This document shows, in pieces, positions 13,130 through 25,000 of a DNA stretch of 64,000 bases. Position numbers and translations under genes: made by a program. Position 1 is the first letter of the stretch. Each line of letters opens with the position of its first letter. A model generated the notes under the pieces. It made no database searches. It had not been told where the DNA came from and saw nothing but the letters and a program-made list of their open reading frames with translations. The DNA is from Anaeramoeba flamelloides (taxonomy: Eukaryota; Metamonada; Anaeramoebidae), in the NCBI GenBank assembly GCA_027625915.1, contig JANTQA010000026.1, forward strand, positions 2,108,001-2,172,000. Direction: 5' to 3'.

Positions 13130-14000
13130 TACTGTTATGTTTTCCAAAATAGAAAAGAATTGAGTTAAATTAGAGATTTTACTCTATTCTTTTGAATTCT
13201 GGAAAACCTAGGCATTAATGTTAGGTTTTTTTAATTTGAGAAATAAACCAAAAATTTTTTAAATTTTCCATTGATTTCTCAAAATAATAAAAACTGCCGT
13301 TAACTTTTCCAGAATTCGAAAGAATTGAGTAAAATCTATGGTTTTTCTTCATTCTTTTAAATTCTGGAAAAGCGGGGCACTTGAAGACACTTTTCGTTAG
13401 GTTTTATTTTAATTTCTGAAATGAACATAATGAAAAATTTTTAAATTTTACATTGATTTCTAAAAATAATAAAAACTGCCGTTAACTTTACTAGAATTCA
13501 AAAGAATTGAGGAAACTCTTTGTTTTTACAATATTGTGATAAATACTTGGAAATCGTCTTTAACTTTTCTTGGGTTTTCTTTTTATTTGAGAAATGAATA
13601 GATTTTTCCAATAAAACAGAAAAACTTAAGAAAAGTACCATTAGGTTTTTTTTAATGTCAGAAAAATACAAAATGTTATTTAATTTTTGGTTCATTCCTC
13701 AAATTAAGAAATATCGAAACTCTGCAGTACTCTACTGCACTTTACCTTAGGTTCTGCATAATTTTAAAGAAAAGAGTAAAATCTTAATTTTTTTTTTTTC
13801 TTTTTTTGAATTTAGGAAAATCAGTGTTAATTAATCTTGTGTTTTCCGTTTATTAGAAAAATAAATAATTTTTCAGAATCAAACAGAAAAATTCAAAAAA
13901 ATTTAAATGTGGTTATATTTTCAAGAATTTATCAGAATACAAGAAAACCAATAATTTTACTTGGTTATTTTGAAGATATTAAAAAATAAAAACTCCTAAC
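13130..14000. repeat. cluster of ~70 bp hairpin units (family D)
   Basis: At least three successive units have arms of the type TTTTCCAGAATT-AAAGAAT paired with ATTCTTTTxAATTCTGGAAAA (about 13141-13206, 13304-13376, from 13486). They are separated by a second palindromic spacer (TTGAGAAATAAA paired with TTGATTTCTCAA) and joined by CTGCCGTTAAC and TTAGGTTTT linkers. The later part is more degraded. Related clusters occur at 25155-25660 and probably 60300-60410. Confidence 0.65.
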
Positions 14001-14049
14001 TTGACAGCAATATACAAAACTCGACAGTACTTTCCTGAATATCTAATCA

Positions 14050-14080
14050 AGATCATATATATATATATATATATATATAT
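14050..14080. repeat. (TA)n microsatellite
   Basis: Uninterrupted alternating TA run. No gene overlaps it. Confidence 0.9.
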
Positions 14081-14679
14081 TGTGTAACTTTACTAGATCT
14101 GGTAATTTCTCCGAAAAAATGTATTCGCCCAATTATGTGAGATTCATAATGTTTCAATTTTTATTCCTGTTATTATAATCAAAAAAGACTCAAATCAGCC
14201 ATACAATTTCTTCAAAGAATTAGTGGTTCTAAGAAGCTTTGAGTCCATATTTTTTATTAAAATTATACCTTTGTCATTTTTGTAACTTTTTAATAAAATA
14301 GATAAACAATTAATGTAATTTGGATAATAAGGATTAACCTCACCACAACGGGATTATTAGTTGGGTATCATACCATAAGTCCAATATCGGTTCACTTAAA
14401 ATATTTTTTTTTTTGAAAAATCAAATCAAGTTAATTTTGATTTCTTTTCTAACCTACTTACAATTTATCCTAAAACTTAATTAAATCCAAAGGAAAAATT
14501 AAAATTTAAATTAAAATTCAAAATTAAAAAAAAATTAAAAAAAAAATATTTTTTTTTATTGTTCGTATTCAAAAAAATATCAGCAATATCATAAATTTTA
14601 AAATATATTGATAAATTTTTTGATAATTCTTTCGGCGTTATTTATATTCAAAAATTATTTTTCAAGAATAATTAATTTA

Positions 14680-14762
14680 TTTATTTATTGATGATTTATT
14701 TATTTATTTATTTATTGGTGATGAATTTATTTATTTATTGATGATTAATTTATTTATTTTCT
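14680..14762. repeat. TTTA-type microsatellite at a gene end
   Basis: Repeats of TTTA with TTGATGA interruptions. They run into the last codons and stop of the minus-strand gene ending at 14731, so the C-terminal Ile/Asn/Lys residues and the stop codon are made of repeat sequence. Confidence 0.8.
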
Positions 14763-16615
14763 GATTATTTTTTTTTAAATTTTTTAAAGAGTTTAAAACT
14801 TCAGAAACTTGTTCTTTCAATCTAATTCTCATTTTTGAAGCATCTGTTAATCTAAATTCAATTTTTTTCAATTGGGATTGTATTAATTTAATTGAATCAA
14901 ACATTTCATATTGGTTTGATAAATGGATCAATATTAGAGACATTATTTTCATAATGAAAACAATTTTTTCTGTGAGATGGTTCGATAAGGAATTTTTGAT
15001 TATTATTAATGTTTGAAGGATAAGATTTGGATCTTGGTCTTGGTTAGATATTAATTCTTGAATTGTTGTATCATTTTCAAAATTTATCTTGTTCTTGTTT
15101 TCTTTTTTTAGGATCGATTTTAATAAATTATAGGAAACGATCGAGTGGAAAATGCGTATCCTCTGTTGAAAGCAAGGTAATCTTATCAGTGCCCAATATA
15201 ATTCGACTGGATACATCAAATCTAAAAAAAACGGTATTAAAGTATTTTCGATATATATGATCCATTGGGAATCCTTATTAAAGGAATAGTTTACACATTT
15301 TTCTAATAAGCGGCAGATTTGGTTTTGTAATTGTGGGAAGATGGATAATAAGGGGAACACATATTGGAAAATTGTTTGTAGCTCTTTTTGTTTAAATGTT
15401 TGGGATATTAATGTAATTAATTCGATAATTATTCCTATTTTTGTGGTTATTAACCCTTCCCATTTTGTTGGGGATTCTGGAGTAAACTCACAATTGAAAT
15501 CTCCTGATTTATAAATGTCAAACTTTTGTTCTAGTATTAAAAAATTCTCTCCAATTGGTTTTTCTTCTTTTAGTGAGTCATGTTTCTTTTTCTTTTTCTT
15601 TTTTGTTTTTTTTTTCTTTTCCATTTTTCTCTTTTTTGTTTTAACCTTATTGTTTTTTTTTTTGTTATTATTCTTTTTGTTTAATTCCTCATAATTTGTT
15701 TTGAATTTTTTTTTTTTGTTCGTCATTTCTTTATTGTTATTGTTATTTTTTTTTAATTTTCTTTTTCTTTTTGAAGACCTTTGTTGAATTTGTTTTTGGT
15801 TTTTTTGATTTAAATTTTGTTTTTTTGTTTTGATTTTTCCTTCTTTTCCGTTTTTTTTTCCTTTTCCTTTACCTTTGGATTTTGATTTTGTTTTGATTTT
15901 TCCTTTTTCTTTTCCATTCTTTTTTCCTTTTTTTTTTTTTTTTGGGTTTAGTCGTACTTTCATTTTCGCTTTCTGTTTCAATTTCACTCTCACTGTCAAT
16001 ATATATAACCTTTTCTTTTTCTTTTTCCTTTTTCTTTTCTTTTTCTTTTCCATTTTTCTTTTTAGAAGAGGAGTAAGGGTTTAGACCTAAAAAATGAAAT
16101 AGCTCAAAAATGTCAAGTGTTAATAACAATGATTTTGGAGTATTCTTGTTTTTTAAGAGAGTAAATAAATAGTTTTTGATCCTCATAATTTTTCTAAAGT
16201 CGGTTTCAAATTTAAAAGCACGTATTAACTTTAAAAGCACAATTCTTGAAATTGGTTGGTGCTTTAAACACGACTGTAAAAAATGGTTCTCAAAAGATCC
16301 ATAAGAAGAATTGGAATTATGAAATGGTATTGTGTTTTCTAAATATTCAATACTTGTTTTGACCAAATATTTGTTGTTTTCTTTTTTTGGTAAATGAAAA
16401 TATTTCTTCCCACCAATTAAAATGATCCCTCTTGGCAACTTTGGTGAACTGTTAATAATTGTTTGTTGATCCAAGAATTGCTTTTTGGTTACGGATTTCT
16501 TCTCTTTTTTGTTGCCACCACACTGTTCCGAAGACTGGATATGAGATAGAAATTCTTCGGGATCAAATTGCATTATTGAGTCCGAGAGTGGTGAACTTGA
16601 AACAGAATTTTCCAT
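14731..16615 (-). CDS. unrecognised Lys-rich nuclear-type protein, possibly SLF2/CANIN-like, in two frames
   Basis: The first frame begins at the ATG at 16615 and gives about 248 residues. It has a helical segment near residues 110-175, an acidic Ser/Glu patch (DSESEIETESENES) and then Lys-rich sequence. The second frame (open 16053-14731) continues the Lys-rich linker and then encodes a helical domain (LILEQKFDIYKSGDFNCEF; VELYWALIRLPCFQQRIRIF) to the stop at 14731. The frames overlap at 15869-16053. A single shift, most likely at the 16-base T run at 15928-15943, would join them into a protein of roughly 620 residues. This could be slippage, a sequencing or assembly indel, or a short intron. 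The helical domain after a basic/acidic linker recalls the CANIN domain of Smc5/6 localisation factor SLF2, but that is only an impression. Lys-rich clusters suggest nuclear location. Confidence 0.6.
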
Positions 16616-19013
16616 TTGGTGTTAGTTTTTTTGATTTTCAATTCTTCTTTTAAGTGATCGTAAAAAAATTTAATTTCTTCGGTACACTTTAAAAGAAAAA
16701 TAAGAAAGTAAAAAAGTTTAAAAAATGTATTATTATATTTCGGCCCTCAATTTAAAAAGTTTGGTAAATTTCTCTCTGCTGTTAAATCTCGTACTTTGTT
16801 AAAACCAATTCTTTCTTTGTTCAATTTTTTTGTTCAATTGAGATCGTTTCTAGAAATATAAAATATTTTTCAATTAAAAAATACAATTTTTTTTCACTAT
16901 CCAAAAGTTTTTCTTGTTTATAAGTTGAAAGAAAAACCAAAGATCTTAACAATATGTTTAGAAATGTGATATTTTTAGACATTTAAAAAAACACCTTTTG
17001 AACTTGGGGACAAAATTTTTACTCTGCTAATTTGATTGTAACAGTTATAAGGAATATTCATTTTGAGAAATTGAAATAAAAATTTTCATTTATTAATTGG
17101 AAAATAATAGTATTTAAGGGATTAGTCTATATTAATTTTTTTTTTGTCCAATAACTAAATAAGGAATCCTTAACTTGAAATATGTTTAAAATTGAAAATA
17201 GACTGGTTTTTTCAATGTTAGAACTTTTAGTTTTTATTTTTTTAAAAATTTTACAATTCTGCCAAAAAAAGTGACTTTTAAAAATTTTTTTTTTAAAAAA
17301 ATCTTGAACTGATGAGAATTTTTTGATTAATTTTGGATTTAATTATTTTCTCAAAAATAATATTTATTCTCATTTTTAAAAACGAAAAAATAATTTAAAA
17401 CTGGTGAATATTTTCTCCTTCACTTCTATTCATCCAACTTGAATGTATAAAGAACCCAATTTGTTTTATCAATAATTACTTTTTTAAAAAATACTTCTTA
17501 TTCTTTTCTTTGATTTTTTTTGACTCTGACAAAAACTTTTGGGATGGTAATTTGGGAACACTTAAAAAAACTTCAAATTCAACAAAAACAAAAGAGTGTA
17601 AACTCAAAAAGTATATTCATGAAAAAAAAAGAATGGTACAAGAAAAGAAAGAAAATCTTTTATTAAGAATAAAGCATATATTGTATATTTTTTTCGAATC
17701 AAACTATGTTTTCATGCAAATCCAAAAAAACACTTTCAGGTTTATTTTTCAAACTATTTTTTGTACGTCTTCCACAAACATAACAAGGTTTTGCTTTCTA
17801 GTTCATATTTTTTTTTATTTTTTGTATTTTTGTGAAAAGTTGAAAAAAAGCAACTTTCAAAAAAGTGAAAAAATGCAAAAATTTTTTATTTCTATAAAAA
17901 TAATAACTAAATTTAATGAATGTCATTTAGCAAGATTTCATTAATATACTAAGAAGTTTTTCACTTTGATTTGAAATCTAAGTAATTGGCAAAAAAAAAT
18001 CTAAATCTCTATTAAATTTACCTAAAACAATTTAATATAGACTAGTCCCTTAAAGAAATTGATAATCTGAGTCTTTAAGATCCCTTTTTTTGTTTTGAGA
18101 ATAAAAAATATGTGAAGGGATTGGTTTCACAATAGATTTGTCAACAATTAAAGTCCGTTTTAATTGTGTGTAAAACACATTAGTGATTTCTAGAATAAAA
18201 TACTTCGAAATCTATTCTTAAAAGTTTTTTGACAAAGAAATTATTTGATTTTTTACTAATGACCACAATTAAAAATTGTCATTTTAGGAAATTTTTTTTT
18301 TATAATACCTTTTTACAAATCTCAAAACAGAAACCCCCCCAAATAATTGGATTTTCTGGTATTTACTTATTCACATTTTGGACTTGCAAAAGAAAATATT
18401 TTTAAAATAGAATCAATATTTAATCAATATCGATCAACTTAAAAACCTGAAGACTGATTAATTTTATTTACCCTTTCTTTAATCTTTTTTCTTTTTCACT
18501 TTTGATATTTTTTTCTTTTTAATTTTAGTGTTGTTTTTTTTTTTTTATAAATTGAATTTCGGATGGTGAAAAATTGTGAATTACCATTTAATTAAAAGGG
18601 GATAATAAAACACCTCTCTTGAGAATTGATTTTCACAATCATTAAATAAATCTTCAAAACCAAAAATTAAAAAAATTCCATAGTAAATACTAAATTCGAA
18701 CAACTAAAATAATTGAAATACTAACAATTGTTTTAAATTTACAACCTTAAATATACCCCTTCCAAAAAATAGTAAATTATAAACAAAAATTAAAAATTCA
18801 AATTTCTTAATAGAATTATAAAAATTTTCAAATTTGATTAAAAACAAAAAATTAGGTTAATTATTTTTGAAAACCACTTCTTTTTTTATTCAATTCAAAA
18901 AAAAATCTTTGTTAAAAAGAAAAAATGTAAAAAAGAAAAAAAATAAGAAATAAAATAATACTAAATCAATAAAATAAATATTTATTTAAATGGGGGATAA
19001 ATAATGAATAACG
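16616..19013. other. intergenic, contains a TTAA-flanked element
   Basis: Apart from the element at 17114-18053 I see no feature. The 435 bp open frame at 17510-17944 lies inside that element and has no recognisable domain. A C8 run occurs near 18337. Confidence 0.5.
17114..18053. mobile_element. TTAA-flanked TIR element, ~0.94 kb
   Basis: The left end reads TTAAGGGATTAGTCTATATT and the right end is its near-perfect inverted copy (AATATAGACTAGTCCCTTAA). The ends are bounded by TTAA, the target used by piggyBac-like transposases. The interior holds an open frame of 144 codons (17510-17944) with no transposase motif I can recognise, so it is probably non-autonomous. The copy at 33735-33918 is an internally deleted version that keeps only about the outer 100 bp of each side. 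Confidence 0.7.
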
Positions 19014-22000
19014 TTAATCTTCTTTTTTTCTTTTTTCTTGTTTTGTTTTCTTTCTTTCTTTCCATATTTCTTTGGCATTTTTCAAAAATTGGTTATCAAA
19101 AATATAGATCATTGACAATAAAATAATTAAAGTGGTTATCCCAATAATTATGTGTAATAATACTTGCTTTGGGTTTAGGGATCTTTCAAAAATTTTTGAA
19201 CTTGTAGTAATTGCAATTACAATGGGAATATAGGCAAAAATTAGCACACGCCAGTTGGGTAGCAAAAGAAAAATGGAAAAATTTTTGCCAAAGTAGTTTT
19301 TTATAAATACCATACTATTTACAATTCTCATTAGCATATCTATAAATGAAAAGAAAAAAAATTTAATCAAATCAGGAAATAGAAAAAATATTCAGAATTT
19401 AATTGAAAAAAAATAAAGTAACAAATAAAAAAAGAAACAATACAAAAAAAAATAAATGAAAATAAAAAAATAAAAAGTCTTCTTACTAAAACAATTTGCA
19501 AAAATTAATCCAGAAATTCCAAATTGCTTGATAAAAAACCATAAAAGTCCCCAATAAACACAAGAAAAAATGATTAATTTAGTATTTAATTTGTCTAAAA
19601 CTTTTTTATCTGCAATAGATCTTAAAAATGCTTCGGTTACTCCTATTATAAAAAATAAATAAAATCAAATTGATAAATTAATGGATTATTTCTGTTAAAG
19701 AAATAAAAAAAAAAAAAATGTAAAAATATATAAATCAAAATACAAACCATTTAATGCACAAAACAAAATAAAAATACAATAAATTCCCAATAATTTTGGT
19801 ACTGAATCATCTTCAACCGTCCATTTTGAACCATAAACGAATTTGACTGCAGTATACGAATAATTGAACCCAAAAAAGGCGAAAATTGAACCAATATAGG
19901 TCATTAGTTTAATTATTGTGATTGTAATTAATTTTAAGGATTCATTTTCACCAGCTAAGTGGAATCTGGCAAAAAGTGAATACCCCACTGTTTCAATTGG
20001 TAAGAAAATAATACGCAACACTATTGATCCTTGATTTGAAACAATACCATAAACTCCTTCGTCGTATAAGGATTTCATTTTTATTAAAACAAATTTTTCC
20101 CCTTCAGTTAAAAAATGGGTCAGAATTGATTGTAAAAATAATCTAATAATCATCTTACATCTTTCTAGATTTTCTTTAATTAATTTAAAACTAAAAAAAT
20201 CCGAAAATGAAGGGAAGATCTCATTTTTGGGGTATTTTTTTGTAAAAAAATATCCATAATACCCACAAAATAATATAATTGCATAGACAATTTGTGAGAG
20301 TCCAAAAAATAATAAATCATTGCGCTTTGGTAAATAAACTGCACCTACGATAAAAAGTGATTTTATTAAAATTGCGATTCCTTCAATAACTGCCTGAACA
20401 TTAAATAATAAATTTGATGCTAACCATACTATCACAGGTTCACATACTAATTCGATCCAAGATCCAAATGCTTTTATTTTTTTAAAAAATATTGAAGTAG
20501 TTATTTTAATTTTTTTTGTTTTTTTAAAATTTTTATTTTTTTTGTTTTGAATTTTTTATGTTTGATTGTTTATTTTTTATTTTTTTATTTTCTAGATTTA
20601 GTCCTTGTGTGTATTTGAATATAGTGTTTATTTAATTGTTTCTTAGAAAACAAAAGCAATTGGTTATTACGATTATCTTATTTAAAAGAGTTTCTGGTTT
20701 TATTGATAAGGGTTTAACAAAATTTCGTCTAATCTGTTAAAGAGAGAATTTTTAAGTTGCTAAATTTGAGACTTATAAACCAAAGGCTATATAGAGTAGA
20801 TACAGTCATCAAAAGTATTTGAATCTTAATTTAGTTTTCTAATTTAAATGAGTTTCTTTTTTTCTTTTTTTTTTTTTTTTTTTTGGGGGGGGGTAACTTC
20901 CGCGATATAAATTTGAAAGTTCACTGTTATTCCCTTATTTTTCTGGATTGTTTTTCCTGTATTCACAAAGTCTCAAGATTATACTTTTGGTGGAATATTT
21001 ACTGACAATAGGTCTTATTATTCATAGAACCACTAATTCTTTGGAGACATTACACTTACAAAAAAAATAATTTGATAACAATCATATAACTGTTTTTATT
21101 GGTTACGTTTGGAAACAATCGCTTTGTTATCATTACAAGGAAAATTTAAACACCGAAAATTAAAGTTAGCCAAAACTATACATTGGATTTCAGTTATACA
21201 TTCCTTTATAAATTATTTTTTCAAAGTTATCATAATTTTATGTAATAAAAAAAGGATATCTTTTAAACTCATGAAAATCCGAATGCCCCCCTTTTCAAAA
21301 ATACCGACTTTTGAAAAAAACACCTATTTTTGTGGTATTTTTTTAATGAAAAAAGTTGAAATGAATTAATTTTTGATTGAACATTAAGATTGAAAAAAGA
21401 ATAAATGTTGTGGCAATTTGCTGAAAACATTTGGGAATGTATATAAAAACTCAAACATGGTAAAAAATAAAATGATAAAAAATATTCCAAAAACAGACAA
21501 AAAAATCAGATTTTCAATTTAATTTAGCGATATCTTTTGATTGAAACATTTTGTGCTATTTTAAAATTTAAAAATATGTTTCTTTTTAGACTATTAAAAA
21601 AATACTTGAAAATTAACTTTCTACTAAGTCAATTAAAAAATTCAAAAATTTTACAATTAAAAATGAAAAAAATATTACTGAAAAATTTCATATTTTTTTC
21701 AATTCCTATTAATATCTATTAAAGTTGTAAACCTTTTTGAAAATTGTTTTGTATAATAATGTTTATTATATGAGTGTATTTCAAAAATACAAAATTTAGA
21801 GATTATTTTTTGAAAAAATTTTCCTTGTCTTGATGTTACGAGTTTGGCCTGGAAGAACTGAAAAAAAATGATATTCTTCGAAGCTGATTTAAGATGATAT
21901 TGTGGAGTTCGAAGAACAAAAATTAATATCAGCTTAGTGCCAGAACAAGCTCAATATTTTGAGTCTGGAAGGAGGATCCAAAACAAAGAATTATAACTAG

Positions 22001-25000
22001 TGATTGTTGAGCAAATGGAACAATATGAGTTTCTATGGGTATTTCTGGAACTCGTGATCTAACTTGTTGACACAAAAAAAAAAAAATCAAACAAAAAAAA
22101 TCAAAAAAATAATATGCTATTTTTTAACTGGCACTTTGAAGAACTTACTGTTCAAACGATCTTTTTCTCCCAACTGAATGATTGAAAGCATTGAAGTTGA
22201 ATATTAACATTTTCATCATTGGAGACAAAACTTGGTTAAAAAAAACACAGACACAAATTAGATTTCCCATCCTTTTAATGATCTCTATCTGCCCTTTTAT
22301 TTCCCGTTTGTCAGTCAATTCTCCAAACTGTTAAATATAAACCCCTTCATCTACTATGTGTTCTTAACAATGACTAATTTTGAACATTCTTCTAATAACT
22401 TCTTGACTTGTTGTCGTAAAAAAAAATGTTTTTTTTTTTTTTTTCCTTATATTCAAATTTGTTTTTTTCGCGTTTTGAAATTCCTCTAATAAATGGTATT
22501 TTTTCTCTTTTTTTTTTCAAAGAAAAAAAAAACCAAACAATTTTATTGTTTAAGGATCTAGTCATTTACCGTGAAAATGCACCATACTCAAGGGGTGACC
22601 TGAGACCAAAAAGGGTATTGTGAAATAGCCTTTCTTTTGGTTGACAAAATTCAAATAACAAAAAAAAAATTTCATTGGATCTCTTTGACAAAAAATTCAA
22701 CGAAGAAAAAGAGTTCTCAATTTCAAAAAATCAAAATTTAAAAAAAAAAATTCATCTTTTCTCATTTTCTTTTTCAAACGAGGTTAAATTTCTTTAATTT
22801 AAAACAAATTGCTTTCTTGTATTTCGCAATCAATTTTATTCGATTTATTCTGATTTGTGGTTATTTTGTAACCCTCTAAATTTGACCAAGTAAGGATTAT
22901 GTAATATTCTTTCAATAAAAATAACTCATTTGAAAAATGAAAAAAAAGAAAAAAAAAGTCACCGAGATCTCAAAAAGCGCCAAAGAGCGACACTTCAAAA
23001 CTGACATAGTTGTTTTCAAAATCGTAATTGACAACCATTCTAATTGGAAATTGAGTGTCGCTCTTTGGCGCTTTTTTCTAAAAATGTCCTCATTTTTGGT
23101 TGTTGATTTTTGGAGATCGATCGTACATCATCGGTTGGTTGGTTTTTGATTGGTGTTAGGTCCTCAATAAAATTACTAAAAAGTGTTTTTACATTTCAGA
23201 ATAAAAAATTTCACCGTAATGACTCGACCCTTAAAAAAGAGATCGGTTCTTTCGAGACTAAAAAAAAAACAATGTTTGGATTTAGACTTTTTTTCAAAGC
23301 AGAAATGGAATTAACTCCATTTTCAAATATTAACCAAAAAATGATTGAACATTTTTTTTGAACTCTATTTGAACTAGTGTTTTGGATCCTTGAACCAAAT
23401 TATTTGTTCAAATAGATTAACAGTTTGAGACAAGCCACCTTTTGAGGATTTATGAGATTTTAAATCTCCGAAAAAAAAATTAGTTAAAGTGTTCTAAAAT
23501 AACTTTTAATGTGATTTTTTAAAGTATAATTTATTAGTAAAATACAAATTATTTCAACCCAATTTGAATTCAAAATAAGAACATCAAAAATTTTCCAACT
23601 TGGCGTTATAACTAAACCATTTCCCAAAATCTTTCTACAGCAACTTAGTTACTATAATAAACTTTTTTGAGAGACAATAATTTTCTCATCTGTTTTGATC
23701 CAAATTTATTTACTAAAAATTTTCTCTAATAAAATGTTTATGTTTAAAAAAATACATTGAATCTTTAGAACAAAACACTTTTTTTTATTGTGATTTTTTA
23801 ATAAAATAATTATAATAACATTTTTATTACACTTTATAAACTTTCATTAGAGGTTTTGATGATAACCTGTAATATTATGATATTAGCTATAAATTTGCAA
23901 TAATAATAGAAAATTCTGATTAATCCTACTTTATGGTGAAAAATCATAAAATCGCGAGAAAAAAAAAATCGTCGAAAGAAATTATCGGTAAAAAATGAAA
24001 AATTATTTTTTTGAAATCACCTTAAAACCAAAAAAATCTTTGACTTGTACAAATATTTTTTCAACTTATACAACGCTTTTTGTCTTTAAAAGTGTTTGGG
24101 GTGTTTAGAATTGTTAGAAATTGACATAAAGTATTTGAAAGTTTTGAAAGACATAAAAATTTTATAAAAGGCATGAGATTTTGGTTTGTAGTGGAAACAA
24201 AAAATATTTTTCTTTTCATTTTTTTTTTTTATACAAAAGTAAAATCTCAAGTGAATTTGATGATCAAACAAATAATAATCCATTTCAAAAATGTACTTGA
24301 GTATAAAATAGATTTGTTTTTTTTGAAATGGTGTTATTGCCTTTAAAGTTAAATAACAAAAAAGAAGTTATAGGAATTTTTCTTCTTATTGGGTTTCTAT
24401 CAAATTTTATAACACTTTCAAAATTTAAAACACCTTATTGACATACTTATACATATTAATGATCATTTTTTTATTAGAGTTATCTGACGGATTTAAGGAT
24501 TATTCGAATTTTATGGTTAGTGAATACTATTTCTCCACCTAGTAACATATTTATAGACTTATAAAAAACTTGATCTAAGGGATCTTGCTAACTTGAAAAT
24601 TTTAGGTTTTTTTTAGAAAATATTGAGTTGGGCAAAAAACAATTTTCCTTCATCAAATCCAAATTATTCTCAACAAATTTTGAAGAAAAAAATTTCATTA
24701 GGAAAATGTCATTCCACTTTCTTTTCAAGTATGTTATAGTGTAGCGAGAGAGCATAAATATACTTGAAAAGAAAGTGGAGTGACATTTTCTTAATATCAA
24801 AAAAAATAACTTTTTAGTTTTGCCTTGTTTTGTTCGGTAAATTTGAAAAATTTTTGGATCAATAAATGATTTTCAAGCAAAATCCAAAAAATCCCAAAAA
24901 TTCCAAAAATTGCAATATTTTGACTTTTCCTCAATACATTGTCTTTTAAAGCTTTTTTTCTGTTTATAGTATTTTATTTTTACCCTCACAGAGCATAAAA

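Larger units (their letters stand above)
10615..14730. other. intergenic, with hairpin-repeat cluster
   Basis: No gene was recognised between the RasGAP gene and the next minus-strand gene. The only structure I see is the hairpin cluster at 13130-14000, a (TA)n run at 14050-14080, and a TTTA-type microsatellite from about 14680 into the 3' end of the next gene. Confidence 0.5.

Noticed and set aside
17510-17944. 144-codon frame as a host gene
   Set aside because: It lies wholly within a TIR element, has no domain signal and shows A/T-run composition.
21830-22080. GC-richer patch as a coding exon or retroelement piece
   Set aside because: All frames are broken by stops and no motif was recognised.
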